From Saccharopolyspora endophytica (GTDB lineage: Bacteria; Actinomycetota; Actinomycetes; Mycobacteriales; Pseudonocardiaceae): DNA of 64,000 bases. Of the stretch, positions 31,634-39,993 are shown in pieces. The notes beneath the pieces are model-generated. The model had not been told where the DNA came from. It saw only the letters and a program-made list of their open reading frames with translations, and did not search any database. The position numbers and the translations under genes were made by a program. Position 1 is the stretch's first letter, and every line of letters begins with the position of its first letter. Where the stretch lies: positions 1 to 64,000 of the forward strand of contig NZ_JAGPXE010000010.1 in the NCBI RefSeq assembly GCF_018070075.1, given 5' to 3'.

Positions 31634-32722
31634 TTAAGCAGGTGTTGGGCTGCAGCAGTGGTGGTGTTTGTGGGTGCGGACGGCTGTGGCGAGGTGGCTG
31701 GCGACGTAGTGGGCGTCGCGGTGGACTCCGCGGAGGGTGGCGGAGGAGAAGCTGGTTTGCCATTCCAATCCGACGTACCCGAGGCCGGGGCAGGTCAGGG
31801 AGAGGCCCCGTCGATGTCGAGGTGCACCTGCCGGGTTGAGGGCTCCGAGCGGTTGGAGGTAGGACACGTCGGGGCGGTAGCCGGTGGCGAGGATGACGGC
31901 GTCGATGCGTTCGCGAGTTCCGTCGGTCCAGGTGACCTCGGTGGTGTTGAGGTGATCGAAAAGGGGTCGGTGGTCGGGTTTACCGCCTTCGATGACGGCT
32001 TTGTAGGAGCCTTTGTCGGAGACTGGGGTGGTGGGGATGGTGCGTAGCCATGGGCCGAGGGGCAGGATGTCGAGTCTGGTGGTGGCGGTCCACCAGTGCA
32101 GGTCGCGGCCGAGCAGGGTGGGGTTGGCGTAGCGCAGGGGTGTGCGGCTGGTGATGGTGGTGTGGGCGTGTTCGGCGAGTTCGACGGCGATCTGGACCGC
32201 GGAGTTGCCGGCTCCAACGACGAGGACGCGTTGTCCGGCGAAGGGTTCGGGGCTGCGGTAGTCGGATGCGTGCCGGACTGTGCCGGCGAACTCGGTGAGG
32301 CCGGGGACTTCGGGCCGGTGGGGGCGGCTGAATCCGCCGGTCGCGGCGATGAGGAGGCCTGTGTGCAGGGTGTCGCCGTGTTCGGTGTGGACGGTGTAGG
32401 TGCCGTTGTCGGCGGTGACGGCGCTGACACGGTGGTGGGTGCGGATGTCGGCGTCGAGGCTGCGCGCGTAGCGGCGGAGGTAGTCGACAACTTCGTCGCG
32501 GTGCGGGTAGTGGTCGGGGTCGCCGGGGAAGAAAACGCCGGGGAAGGCGCTGAATCGGGCTGGTGAGAACAGGGTGAGGCTGTCGTAGTAGTGCGGCCAG
32601 GATCCGACCGGTTCGGCTCCTGCTTCCAGCACGACGGGCCGGAGGCCCTGGGTGCGGAGGGCGTGGGCGGCGGCGAGTCCGGACTGGCCGCCGCCGATGA
32701 CGATGGCGTCGCAGAGGTTCAC
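31634..32722 (-). CDS. Flavin-dependent monooxygenase, ArsO-like
   Basis: The 362-residue protein has two dinucleotide-binding motifs, G-G-G-Q-S-G near residue 10 for FAD and G-A-G-N-S-A near 165 for NADPH. Between them lies the F-S-P-A-R-F-S segment of flavin-containing monooxygenases, and an A-T-G-Y motif comes near the end. It ends with a His/Cys-rich tail (THKHHHCCSP) that could bind arsenic or metal. Proteins of this family accompany arsenic operons, where oxidation of organic or inorganic arsenic is proposed. GTG 32722 is the start. A second, clearer ArsO relative lies at 37330-38409. Confidence 0.78.
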   Translation of the reverse strand: MNLCDAIVIGGGQSGLAAAHALRTQGLRPVVLEAGAEPVGSWPHYYDSLTLFSPARFSAFPGVFFPGDPDHYPHRDEVVDYLRRYARSLDADIRTHHRVSAVTADNGTYTVHTEHGDTLHTGLLIAATGGFSRPHRPEVPGLTEFAGTVRHASDYRSPEPFAGQRVLVVGAGNSAVQIAVELAEHAHTTITSRTPLRYANPTLLGRDLHWWTATTRLDILPLGPWLRTIPTTPVSDKGSYKAVIEGGKPDHRPLFDHLNTTEVTWTDGTRERIDAVILATGYRPDVSYLQPLGALNPAGAPRHRRGLSLTCPGLGYVGLEWQTSFSSATLRGVHRDAHYVASHLATAVRTHKHHHCCSPTPA

Positions 32723-32795
32723 AGGGCACCTTTCATCGACCGACGCCCTCACAACGGGCGACGGGTGTGGGTGGGGGAATTGCCGTTAGATCAGG

Positions 32796-33635
32796 TCAGT
32801 CGTTGTCGCAGTTGCGGCGGCGTTCGAGGAAGACGGTGTCGCGCCAGACGCCGTGGTGCTGGGCGATGCGTTCGCGCAGGCCGACGGTGCGGAAGCCGGC
32901 GGAGTTGTGCAGGGCGATGCTGGCCCGGTTCTCCGGGAAGATGGAGGTCTGCAGGGTCCACAGGCCGTCGGCGTCGGCGGCGGTGACCTGCTTGTGCAAC
33001 AAGGATTTTCCGACGCCGCGGCCTCGGAAGTCCTCGCCGACGTAGACCGATGTTTCGGCCACGCCGGAGTAGCAGTCGCGGTTGGACACGGGGGTCGCGG
33101 CAGCCCATCCGGCGACTTGCCCGTCGACCTCGGCGACCCAGCGGTGTTGAGGTAGCCACTTGGCTTCCAGGGACTTGCGGGGCGGGACGTCGGTTTCGAA
33201 GGTGGCGTTGCCGGTGGCGATGCCTTCGGCGTAGATGCGACGCACGTCCGTCCAGTCGCCGGGTTGCAGCTGCCGGATGGTGACGTCCTCGGGGAGGTTG
33301 TCCGGGCAGCACGGGCGGGCGACGACGCCCATGACCGCGTCGGCTGCGTGCGGCAAGCCGGTGCAGCAGGCGGTGTTGACCGAGACGAAGGTGGTGGTGC
33401 GTTCCTTGTGCAGCAGCACGAACCCGACGTCGGCGAGCTTGCGCACGTGGTGCGAGCAGGTGGACTGGCTGATGCCCAGCTGTTCGGTCAAGGTGCCCAC
33501 GCTGATCGTGCCGGCCGCCGCCACAGCGTGCAGCAGGCGGACGCGGGTGGGCTCGGCCAGGCACGCGAACCACTCGGCGTAGGTGGCCGCGTCCTCGGCC
33601 GGCAGCAGCCCGGTCTCAGAAGCCGTCGTCGTCAT
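32796..33635 (-). CDS. ArsR repressor fused to ArsN-type GNAT acetyltransferase
   Basis: The 279-residue protein combines an ArsR/SmtB winged helix (about residues 10-110) with a GNAT domain (about 115-275). In the first part, GISQSTCSHHVRKL is the recognition helix with a Cys inside it, and further Cys (NTACC, RPCC) follow. In the second part, VTIRQLQPGDWTDVRRIYAE begins the fold and FRGRGVGKSL is the acetyl-CoA loop. ArsN-type enzymes acetylate organoarsenical or glutamine-analogue compounds such as arsinothricin and phosphinothricin. As a fusion, sensing and detoxification are tied. It faces a dyad-rich operator at 33640-33687. Confidence 0.88.
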   Translation of the reverse strand: MTTTASETGLLPAEDAATYAEWFACLAEPTRVRLLHAVAAAGTISVGTLTEQLGISQSTCSHHVRKLADVGFVLLHKERTTTFVSVNTACCTGLPHAADAVMGVVARPCCPDNLPEDVTIRQLQPGDWTDVRRIYAEGIATGNATFETDVPPRKSLEAKWLPQHRWVAEVDGQVAGWAAATPVSNRDCYSGVAETSVYVGEDFRGRGVGKSLLHKQVTAADADGLWTLQTSIFPENRASIALHNSAGFRTVGLRERIAQHHGVWRDTVFLERRRNCDND

Positions 33636-33639
33636 GCTG

Positions 33640-33687
33640 CAAGTATCGACGCACATCGATGGTTTCGTCAATCGATTCGTATCGATA
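33640..33687. promoter_or_regulatory. ArsR-type operator region A
   Basis: Forty-eight bases with several ATCGAT/TATCGA half-sites lie between the ArsR-ArsN gene and the divergent DinB-like gene. They match operator region B (34676-34723) at most positions, including the identical stretches CAAGTATCGAC and CGTCAATCGAT. Confidence 0.7.
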
Positions 33688-33785
33688 AACCGGCGTGGCG
33701 TTCGCGCGCAGGTATGGACAGGCCCGTATGGGCCGAGCAGCCTGTGGGTGCTCAAGGCGTGTGGACTTCGGGGTGGGAGGAAGTC

Positions 33786-34325
33786 ATGTGCGAAATGCCC
33801 TGCGTGGACCGGCAGGTGATTCATGAGGAGATGGAGCGAGCACGCGCGGGATTCCATGAGCTGCTCTCCCGCGCTACGGAGGCCGAGTTGGGCCAGATGA
33901 GCAAGGGCACGCGGTGGACCAATGAGCAGCTGCTGTTTCACATGCTGTTCGGGTACATGATCGCCCGGAATCTCGTGATCTTGGTTCGCTTGTTCGGGCG
34001 GCTCCCCGTAGGAGTGTCACGAGGCTTCGCCGTGCTGCTCAACGCCTCGACGAAGCCGTTCGACGCGGTCAACTACTGGGGGTCGTGCGGTGGACCCAGA
34101 GTCTTCGGTCCTCGGCGCATGACGGCGAAGATGGACCGCGTGATCGACGGACTGCATCGCCGGCTGGATGCCGAGCGTGAAGAGGATTTGCGGCGAGGCA
34201 TGCACTATCCGACCCGTTGGGACCCGTTCTTCGCCGACTTCATGACGTTGGCCGATGTCTACCACTTCCCGACGCAGCACTTCGATTTCCACCGGCGACA
34301 GCTCACGCTCGACACCCGTGGCTGA
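33786..34325 (+). CDS. DinB-like helical-bundle protein
   Basis: The 179-residue protein starts at ATG 33786 with GGAGG well placed. It is a four-helix bundle of DinB type (VIHEEMERARAGFHELLSRA; RWTNEQLLFHMLFGYM; ADVYHFPTQHFDFHRRQL) with three spaced His that could form the usual metal site (H in LLFHM, and the YHFPTQH pair). The family includes thiol-dependent transferases using mycothiol or bacillithiol. Its place in an arsenic island and opposite ArsR-ArsN suggests thiol-linked arsenic detoxification, but this is inferred. Confidence 0.7.
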   Translation: MCEMPCVDRQVIHEEMERARAGFHELLSRATEAELGQMSKGTRWTNEQLLFHMLFGYMIARNLVILVRLFGRLPVGVSRGFAVLLNASTKPFDAVNYWGSCGGPRVFGPRRMTAKMDRVIDGLHRRLDAEREEDLRRGMHYPTRWDPFFADFMTLADVYHFPTQHFDFHRRQLTLDTRG

Positions 34326-34338
34326 GCTAGGCGGTTGT

Positions 34339-34644
34339 TCAACCAAGCGCCTCGTCGATTGCCTGACGCAGCGCGGTCTCACTCGGTGCCCCGTCGACTG
34401 TGCCGTCGGCGTTCCGGTACAGGCGGCACGACAAGCTTGGCGCGGTCTGGGGCTGGGCGAACGGGTCAGATCCGTTCAGCAGGACTGTCGGTGAGCCGGT
34501 CATGCCCCGTTCGATCGCCTGGGCCTGATCATGTACCTCGACCAGGTCCACATCGGCCGCTCGGCCGGCCAGAGCGGAGGTGATTCGCTGCTGAGCCAGC
34601 GAGGCGTTCGGGCATCCCGGAATGGTCAACACCGTGATCCGCAT
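34339..34644 (-). CDS. Thioredoxin-fold protein with single-Cys CPN site
   Basis: A 101-residue protein with a beta-alpha-beta start (MRITVLTIPGCPNASLAQQR), where the usual C-x-x-C is reduced to G-C-P-N. It has the M-T-G-S-P-T cis-Pro loop and a late S-C-R-L-Y motif bringing a second Cys. Such proteins are found next to mercury or arsenic genes in actinobacteria. The pair of distant Cys could bind metal or act as a one-Cys glutaredoxin. It is leftward and shares operator region B with the divergent flavoprotein gene. Confidence 0.75.
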   Translation of the reverse strand: MRITVLTIPGCPNASLAQQRITSALAGRAADVDLVEVHDQAQAIERGMTGSPTVLLNGSDPFAQPQTAPSLSCRLYRNADGTVDGAPSETALRQAIDEALG

Positions 34645-34675
34645 TCAGCTGTCCCTTCCGGTCGGCATCGGACTC

Positions 34676-34723
34676 CAAGTATCGACCCGGATCGATGCTT
34701 GCGTCAATCGATGTGCGTCGATA
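34676..34723. promoter_or_regulatory. ArsR-type operator region B
   Basis: Forty-eight bases very similar to region A at 33640-33687, again between divergent genes (thioredoxin-like to the left, flavoprotein to the right). Half-sites ATCGAC, ATCGAT and TCGATA are repeated. One ArsR probably governs both. Confidence 0.7.
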
Positions 34724-34770
34724 CATTCGAGGCAACTTCATCGAAGCGGATCGATGCAAAGGGGAGTGTC

Positions 34771-36105
34771 GTGGACGAGAATCCGGTTGTGGTGGTGGGT
34801 GCGGGCCCGGTGGGCCTGGCGGCAGCCGCCGAGGTTTTGGAGCGGGGTCTGGAGCCGTTGGTGCTGGAGGCGGGTTCGGAAGCCGGTTCTGCGGTGCGGG
34901 AGTGGTCGCACGTGCGGTTGTTCTCGCAGTGGTCGGAGCTGATCGACCCGGCCGCGGCGCGGTTGCTGGAGCGTCAGGGCTGGCAGGGGCCGGATCCGGC
35001 GGCCTACCCGTCGGGTGCGGAGTGGGTCGAGCGTTACCTGCGGCCGCTTGCGGCGGCGCTGGGGGAGCGAGTGCGCTTCGGTGCCCGGGTGATGGGCGTG
35101 GCTCGCCGTGGCCGGGACCGGGTCGTGGATGCCGGACGGACCTCCGAGCCGCTGACGGTCCACTTCGAGACGGCGGGCGGCGAGCAGCGGATCACCGCGT
35201 CGGCGGTCATCGATGCCTCCGGGACGTGGCGCAGCCCGAACCCGCTGGGCGGCGACGGACTCCCCGCCGTCGGAGAGCGCGCCGCGCGGGATCGGATCAG
35301 CTACCAGGTGCCCGACGTTTCCGATGCGCAGGTCCGGGCTCGGTTCGCGGGCAAGCGCATCGCCGTGGCCGGCAGCGGGCATTCGGCCCTGACCGCGTTG
35401 GTGGCTTTCGCCGGGCTGGCCGAGGAGGCGCCGGGCACGGAGATCGTGTGGGTGCTGCGCCGGGGCCGCTCGGGGGATGTGTTCGGTGGCGGCGAGGCCG
35501 ATCAGCTGCCCGAGCGCGGGGCGCTGGGGCAGCGCGCCGAGCAGGCGGTCGACGCCGGACACGTTCGCACGGTGACGGGTTTTCGCACGGCAGCCGTCGA
35601 GGCCGATGGCGACGGCCGCTTGGTGCTGACCTCGTTCGAGGGGCACAAGAGCGAGCCCGTCGACGAGGTCGTGGTGCTGACCGGGTTCCGGCCGGATCTG
35701 TCCTGGCTCTCGGAAGTCCGGTTGGGCCTGGACCCGGTGCTGCAGGCGCCGACCGCGCTGGCGCCGTTGATCGATCCGAACGTGCACTCCTGCGGCACCG
35801 TCTACCCGCACGGGGCCAAGGAACTGGCGCATCCGGAACCGGGGGTGTTCGTGGTCGGGATGAAGAGCTACGGGCGGGCGCCGACATTCCTGGCGATGAC
35901 CGGCTACGAGCAGGTCCGCAGCGTGGCCGCCGCGATCGCAGGCGACACCGAGTCCGCCGAGCGGGTCGAGCTCGTCCTGCCGGAGACCGGGGTGTGCGGC
36001 GGGGCCGGGCTGTTCGACGAGCCCGAGGTCGAGCAGGGAGGTGGATGCTGCGCCGCGCCCCAGCAGACCGTCGAGTTGGCAGCGCCCGGAGCCGCTGAGC
36101 GCTGA
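34771..36105 (+). CDS. FAD/NAD(P)-dependent oxidoreductase of arsenic island
   Basis: The 444-residue protein starts at GTG 34771 behind GGGGAG. It has an N-terminal FAD site (VVVGAGPVGLAAAAEV), a second nucleotide site (IAVAGSGHSALTALVAF) and a late D-V/A-T-G-F motif (VVVLTGFRPDLSWL). The C-terminal tail is Cys-rich (TGVCGGAGL, GGGCCAAPQQ), a place where arsenite could bind. This kind of flavoprotein sits beside ArsR and MFS exporter genes in actinobacteria; the substrate is not established. It lies 4 bases before the MFS gene. Confidence 0.8.
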   Translation: MDENPVVVVGAGPVGLAAAAEVLERGLEPLVLEAGSEAGSAVREWSHVRLFSQWSELIDPAAARLLERQGWQGPDPAAYPSGAEWVERYLRPLAAALGERVRFGARVMGVARRGRDRVVDAGRTSEPLTVHFETAGGEQRITASAVIDASGTWRSPNPLGGDGLPAVGERAARDRISYQVPDVSDAQVRARFAGKRIAVAGSGHSALTALVAFAGLAEEAPGTEIVWVLRRGRSGDVFGGGEADQLPERGALGQRAEQAVDAGHVRTVTGFRTAAVEADGDGRLVLTSFEGHKSEPVDEVVVLTGFRPDLSWLSEVRLGLDPVLQAPTALAPLIDPNVHSCGTVYPHGAKELAHPEPGVFVVGMKSYGRAPTFLAMTGYEQVRSVAAAIAGDTESAERVELVLPETGVCGGAGLFDEPEVEQGGGCCAAPQQTVELAAPGAAER

Positions 36106-36109
36106 CCGC

Positions 36110-37333
36110 ATGCACTCCGAACCGCGGACGACCGCCGCCGCACCGCCTGTCGAGGCCGTGCGGCGGCGTCGCGCGCTCATCGCCCTGTGCATCACCGAGA
36201 TCACCAGCTGGGGCGTGCTGTACTACGCCTTCCCGGTGCTGGCGCCAGCGATCACGCGGGACACCGGCTGGTCGCTGCCCGCCGTAACGTGGGCGTTCTC
36301 GACCAGCCAGATCGTCTCCGCGCTCGCCGGCATCGCGGTCGGCCGATGGCTGGATCGGCGTGGCCCGCGTGGCGTAATGACCGCCGGTTCGGTGGTGGCC
36401 GTGATCGCCGTTGTCGGCATCGCGCACGCACCCAGCTACGGATCGTTCTTGCTGGCCTGGGGCGTGGCGGGGTTTGCGATGGCGGCGACGTTCTACCCGC
36501 CTGCCTTCGCCGCGCTGACCCGCTGGTACGGGCCCGACCGCGTGCGCGCGCTGACCGCGTTGACGCTGGTGGCGGGCCTGGCCAGCACGGTGTTCGCGCC
36601 CCTGACCGCGGCGTTGAACGACCACCTCGACTGGCGCGGCACCTACCTGGTGCTGGCCGTCGTGGTCGGAGTCGTCACGATCCCGCTGCATGCCGGGCTG
36701 CGGCTGCCGTGGCCGCACGCCGATCACGCCGAGCGTTCAGCGGGCAACGGTCACGCCTCCGAGATCGCCCGGAGTCGACCGTTCCTGGCCTTGCTGGCGA
36801 CGATGGCCCTCGGCGGTTTCGGTGTCTACGCGGTGGTGATCAACCAGGTTCCGCTGCTGAGCGAGCGCGGCTTCGACTCGCAGTTGGCGGCGTGGGCGCT
36901 CGGACTCGGCGGGGTGGGCCAGGTCCTGGGGCGGCTGGGGTACGCACAGCTGCAACGACGCACCGGGCCCCGTGGCCGCACCGTCATCATCCTCGCCGCA
37001 TGCGCGGTGACCACCGCGGTCCTCGGGATGGTCCCCGGCCCGGAGGGGTTGTTGATCGTCGCGGCGATGCTCGTCGGGATGGCCCGCGGTGTGTTCACCC
37101 TCTTGCAGGCGACCGCGGTCAGCGACCGGTGGGGCACCGCCGCCTACGGGAGGTTGAGCGGCCTGCTGTCGGCCCCACTGATGATCGCCATCGCGCTCGC
37201 ACCGTGGGGAGGCTCGGCGATCGCGGCGGCCCTGGGTGGATTCCCGGCCTTGTTCCTCGTGCTGGGAGCCATGACGGCAGTGAGCGCGCTGCTCGCGTTG
37301 GCCACCCGACCCGCCGTCCGGACGGGCGGTTAA
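36110..37333 (+). CDS. MFS exporter, ArsK-like
   Basis: The 407-residue protein has twelve hydrophobic segments and major-facilitator motifs (GRWLDRRGPRGVMTAG between helices 2 and 3; ARSRPFLALLATMALGGFGV at the start of the second half). Sitting directly behind the flavoprotein and inside an ars island, it is most likely an exporter of arsenite or organoarsenicals of the ArsK type. Assignment rests on context as much as sequence. It converges with the ArsO gene with a 4-base overlap of the ends. Confidence 0.8.
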   Translation: MHSEPRTTAAAPPVEAVRRRRALIALCITEITSWGVLYYAFPVLAPAITRDTGWSLPAVTWAFSTSQIVSALAGIAVGRWLDRRGPRGVMTAGSVVAVIAVVGIAHAPSYGSFLLAWGVAGFAMAATFYPPAFAALTRWYGPDRVRALTALTLVAGLASTVFAPLTAALNDHLDWRGTYLVLAVVVGVVTIPLHAGLRLPWPHADHAERSAGNGHASEIARSRPFLALLATMALGGFGVYAVVINQVPLLSERGFDSQLAAWALGLGGVGQVLGRLGYAQLQRRTGPRGRTVIILAACAVTTAVLGMVPGPEGLLIVAAMLVGMARGVFTLLQATAVSDRWGTAAYGRLSGLLSAPLMIAIALAPWGGSAIAAALGGFPALFLVLGAMTAVSALLALATRPAVRTGG

Positions 37334-38409
37334 CCAGCGGACCGTGCGAGGCGTTGCGCGATGTCGGCGACCGCTGGTTTCGCGGTCCGCGCGGCGCCCA
37401 CCAGGGTGGCCGAGGCCCACCCGGTCCAGTCGCCGTAGCCCAGCAGGTGCAGCCGTGGTTCGGCGACGCTGCGCGTTGCTTCGGTCGGGACGATCCCGCT
37501 CTCGATGCGCAGGCCCAGCGGCGCGAGGTGTCGCAGGGCGGGGCGGAAGCCGGTGCACCAGATGATCGCGTCGCAGTCGAGTTCGCGGCCGTCGTCCCAG
37601 GCGATGCCGCGCTCGGTGAGCCGGTCGAACATCGGCTCAGCGTGCAGCACTCCACGCTGACGAGCCTCCAGCACGCTCGGGACCATCACGATGTCGCCCA
37701 GCTGCCCGGCCCCGCCGTCATCGGGAAGTCCCGAGCGGCGTGCGGCCTCGCGCTGGGTGGCCACGTCGAACAGGACCCGGCCGTCGACGTCATCGGGCAT
37801 GAACCGCGGCGGCCGCGCGGTGACCCAGGTCGTGTCGGCCACAGTGGACACCTCGGCGAGGATCTGGGCCGCCGAGTTGCCGCCGCCGACGATCACGACG
37901 TGCTGGTCGGCGAACTCCTTCGGGCACCGGTAGGACTCGGTGTGCAACTGCCGCCCGGCGAAGACCTCGCTTCCCGGATACGAGGGCAGGTGCGGTTGGC
38001 TCCAGGTTCCTGTGGCGCTGATGACGATGCGCGCCCGCCACGCCCCGCGGTCGGTGTCGACGGCCAGCCACGCACCGGCGTCGTGAACACCGTCCACGCG
38101 CACGGGCCGCTGCACCGGCAGCTGGTAGCGCCGCTCGTACTCGGCGAGATAGCCCACGACGTGGTCGGCGGTGGGGAACTCCTCGCCGGGCTGGCGAGGC
38201 ATCCACCACCCGGGAAGCGGGCTGTGCTCGGCGGGCGAGAACAGCCGCAGCGAATCCCAGTAGTGCCGCCACGCCCCACCGGGCTCGGGCTGGTCATCGA
38301 GGATGACGAAATCGAGCTTCGCGCGGCGGAGGAAGTACCCGGCCGCCAGGCCCGCCTGCCCACCGCCGATCACCACCACATCCCGGGCCTCGGGCACCAC
38401 AACCTCCAT
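37330..38409 (-). CDS. arsO: ArsO-family flavin-containing monooxygenase
   Basis: The 359-residue protein has FAD motif VVVIGGGQAGLAAGYFL near the start, the L-F-S-P-A-E-H-S-P-L-P-G segment, NADPH motif VVIVGGGNSAAQIL near residue 168 and W-C-T-G-F near 280. ArsO proteins are single-component monooxygenases linked to arsenic resistance. It is divergent from the second ArsR gene, with about 110 bases between them that include an ATCGAT-type site, so both are probably controlled by ArsR. Confidence 0.82.
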   Translation of the reverse strand: MEVVVPEARDVVVIGGGQAGLAAGYFLRRAKLDFVILDDQPEPGGAWRHYWDSLRLFSPAEHSPLPGWWMPRQPGEEFPTADHVVGYLAEYERRYQLPVQRPVRVDGVHDAGAWLAVDTDRGAWRARIVISATGTWSQPHLPSYPGSEVFAGRQLHTESYRCPKEFADQHVVIVGGGNSAAQILAEVSTVADTTWVTARPPRFMPDDVDGRVLFDVATQREAARRSGLPDDGGAGQLGDIVMVPSVLEARQRGVLHAEPMFDRLTERGIAWDDGRELDCDAIIWCTGFRPALRHLAPLGLRIESGIVPTEATRSVAEPRLHLLGYGDWTGWASATLVGAARTAKPAVADIAQRLARSAG

Positions 38410-38494
38410 CCACCTGAGTCGAGCAGTCCCGCACCCCGCGCGGCGAGGCGCCGATCACAGCCCGACGGGAAACCTGTCGTCGAGCTTGCGTTCC

Positions 38495-38513
38495 TATATC
38501 GATGGATGTCAAG
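38495..38513 (+). promoter_or_regulatory. Putative ArsR site before acr3 operon
   Basis: TATATCGATGGATGTCAAG lies 8 bases before the second ArsR start and repeats the ATCGAT-GNNNTCAA theme of operator regions A and B. Autoregulation of the arsR-acr3-arsC-trxB operon is likely. Confidence 0.55.
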
Positions 38514-38521
38514 TTAGACGC

Positions 38522-38899
38522 ATGCCGAAACAAGACGTCCTGATCGTCTCACGGGACCAGGCCGAACCGTGCGCCTCCGCCGTGATGCGGGAGCCGCTGA
38601 CCGTCGACCAGGCCGCTGACCTCGCCAAGGTGTTCAAGGCGATCGGGGAGCCGGTGCGCCTGCGGCTGCTGTCGCTGATCGCCTCCCACGCCGGCGGCGA
38701 GGCCTGCGTGTGCGACCTCACCGACGCCTTCGAGCTGTCCGGGCCCACGATCTCGCACCACCTCAAGGTGCTGCGCGAGGCCGGAGTGATCGAGGGCGAC
38801 CGGCGCGGCACGTGGATCTACTACCGCGTCAAGCCCGACACATTGCGACTGCTGTCGGAATCGCTGGCCCCGGCGCAGGACGTGGCGGTGACGGCATGA
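38522..38899 (+). CDS. arsR: ArsR-family repressor
   Basis: The 125-residue protein has the ArsR winged helix with arsenite-binding Cys in A-C-V-C-D-L (residues about 60-65) followed by the recognition helix SGPTISHHLKVLREAGVIE and wing RGTWIYYRV. An extra N-terminal extension of about 25 residues contains a third Cys (AEPCASAV). It would release DNA upon binding As(III). Its stop overlaps the acr3 start by 4 bases, so it heads the operon it controls. Confidence 0.92.
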   Translation: MPKQDVLIVSRDQAEPCASAVMREPLTVDQAADLAKVFKAIGEPVRLRLLSLIASHAGGEACVCDLTDAFELSGPTISHHLKVLREAGVIEGDRRGTWIYYRVKPDTLRLLSESLAPAQDVAVTA

Positions 38900-39993
38900 C
38901 CCAGACGCAAGACAACGCCGTGGTGGCGAAACTGTCCACACTGGACAGGTTGTTGCCGGTGTGGATCGGCGCCGCGATGATCCTCGGCCTGCTGGCCGGA
39001 CGCTGGATCCCCGGACTCGGCCCCGCACTGGATACCGTGGCCATCGACGGCGTTTCGCTGCCGATCGCGCTCGGACTGCTGGTGATGATGTACCCGGTGC
39101 TGGCCAAGGTCCGCTACGACCGGCTGGACACCGTCACCGGCGACAAGCGGCTGATGGCCTCCTCGCTGCTGCTGAACTGGGTGCTGGGCCCGGCGCTGAT
39201 GTTCGCACTGGCCTGGGTGTTCCTGCCCGACCTGCCGGAATACCGGACGGGGCTGATCATCGTCGGTCTGGCGCGCTGCATCGCGATGGTCATCATCTGG
39301 AACGACCTGGCCTGCGGCGACCGCGAGGCCGCCGCCGTGCTGGTCGCGCTGAACTCGGTGTTCCAGGTCATCGCCTTCGCCGCACTGGGCTGGTTCTACC
39401 TCTCAGTGCTGCCCGGATGGCTCGGCCTGCCCCAAGTGGGCCTCGAGGTCTCGGCGTGGGAGATCGCCAAGAACGTCCTGATCTTCCTCGGCATCCCCCT
39501 TGTCGCCGGCTACCTCACCCGCAAGCTCGGTGAACGCGCCAAGGGCCGTGACTGGTACGAATCCCGGTTCCTGCCCAAGATCGGCCCGGTCGCGCTGTAC
39601 GGGCTGCTGTTCACCATCGTGATCCTCTTCGCGCTGCAGGGCGATGCGATCACCTCGAACCCGCTGGACGTCGTGCGGATCGCGCTGCCGCTGCTGGTGT
39701 ACTTCGCGGTGATGTGGGCGGGTTCGTTCGGGCTGGGCAAGGCCATCGGCCTGAACTACGAGCGCTCCGCGACGCTGTCGTTCACCGCTGCGGGCAACAA
39801 CTTCGAGCTGGCCATCGCCGTGGCGATCGCGACCTTCGGCGTCACCAGCGGCCAGGCCCTGGCCGGTGTGGTGGGCCCGCTGATCGAGGTCCCGGTCCTG
39901 GTCGGCCTGGTCTACGTCTCGCTGGCGGCCAGACGCTGGTTCAACCGTCCCTCCACCACCACGGAGGCCGACCATGTCCACACCACCACCTAG
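38896..39993 (+). CDS. acr3: Arsenite efflux permease Acr3
   Basis: The 365-residue protein has ten hydrophobic segments and the Acr3 hallmarks. Helix 4 holds the essential Cys in LARCIAMVIIWNDLACGD, and the A-A-G-N-N-F-E-L-A-I motif lies in helix 9. The M-M-Y-P-V-L-A-K-V-R-Y segment of the family is also present. It exports arsenite using the proton gradient. It is coupled by overlap to arsR before it and overlaps arsC behind it by 20 bases. Confidence 0.95.
   Translation: MTQTQDNAVVAKLSTLDRLLPVWIGAAMILGLLAGRWIPGLGPALDTVAIDGVSLPIALGLLVMMYPVLAKVRYDRLDTVTGDKRLMASSLLLNWVLGPALMFALAWVFLPDLPEYRTGLIIVGLARCIAMVIIWNDLACGDREAAAVLVALNSVFQVIAFAALGWFYLSVLPGWLGLPQVGLEVSAWEIAKNVLIFLGIPLVAGYLTRKLGERAKGRDWYESRFLPKIGPVALYGLLFTIVILFALQGDAITSNPLDVVRIALPLLVYFAVMWAGSFGLGKAIGLNYERSATLSFTAAGNNFELAIAVAIATFGVTSGQALAGVVGPLIEVPVLVGLVYVSLAARRWFNRPSTTTEADHVHTTT

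Noticed and set aside
35297..36727. Long leftward frame opposite the flavoprotein and MFS genes
   Set aside because: Arg/Pro/Gly-rich shadow with no motif; both strands cannot be coding here.
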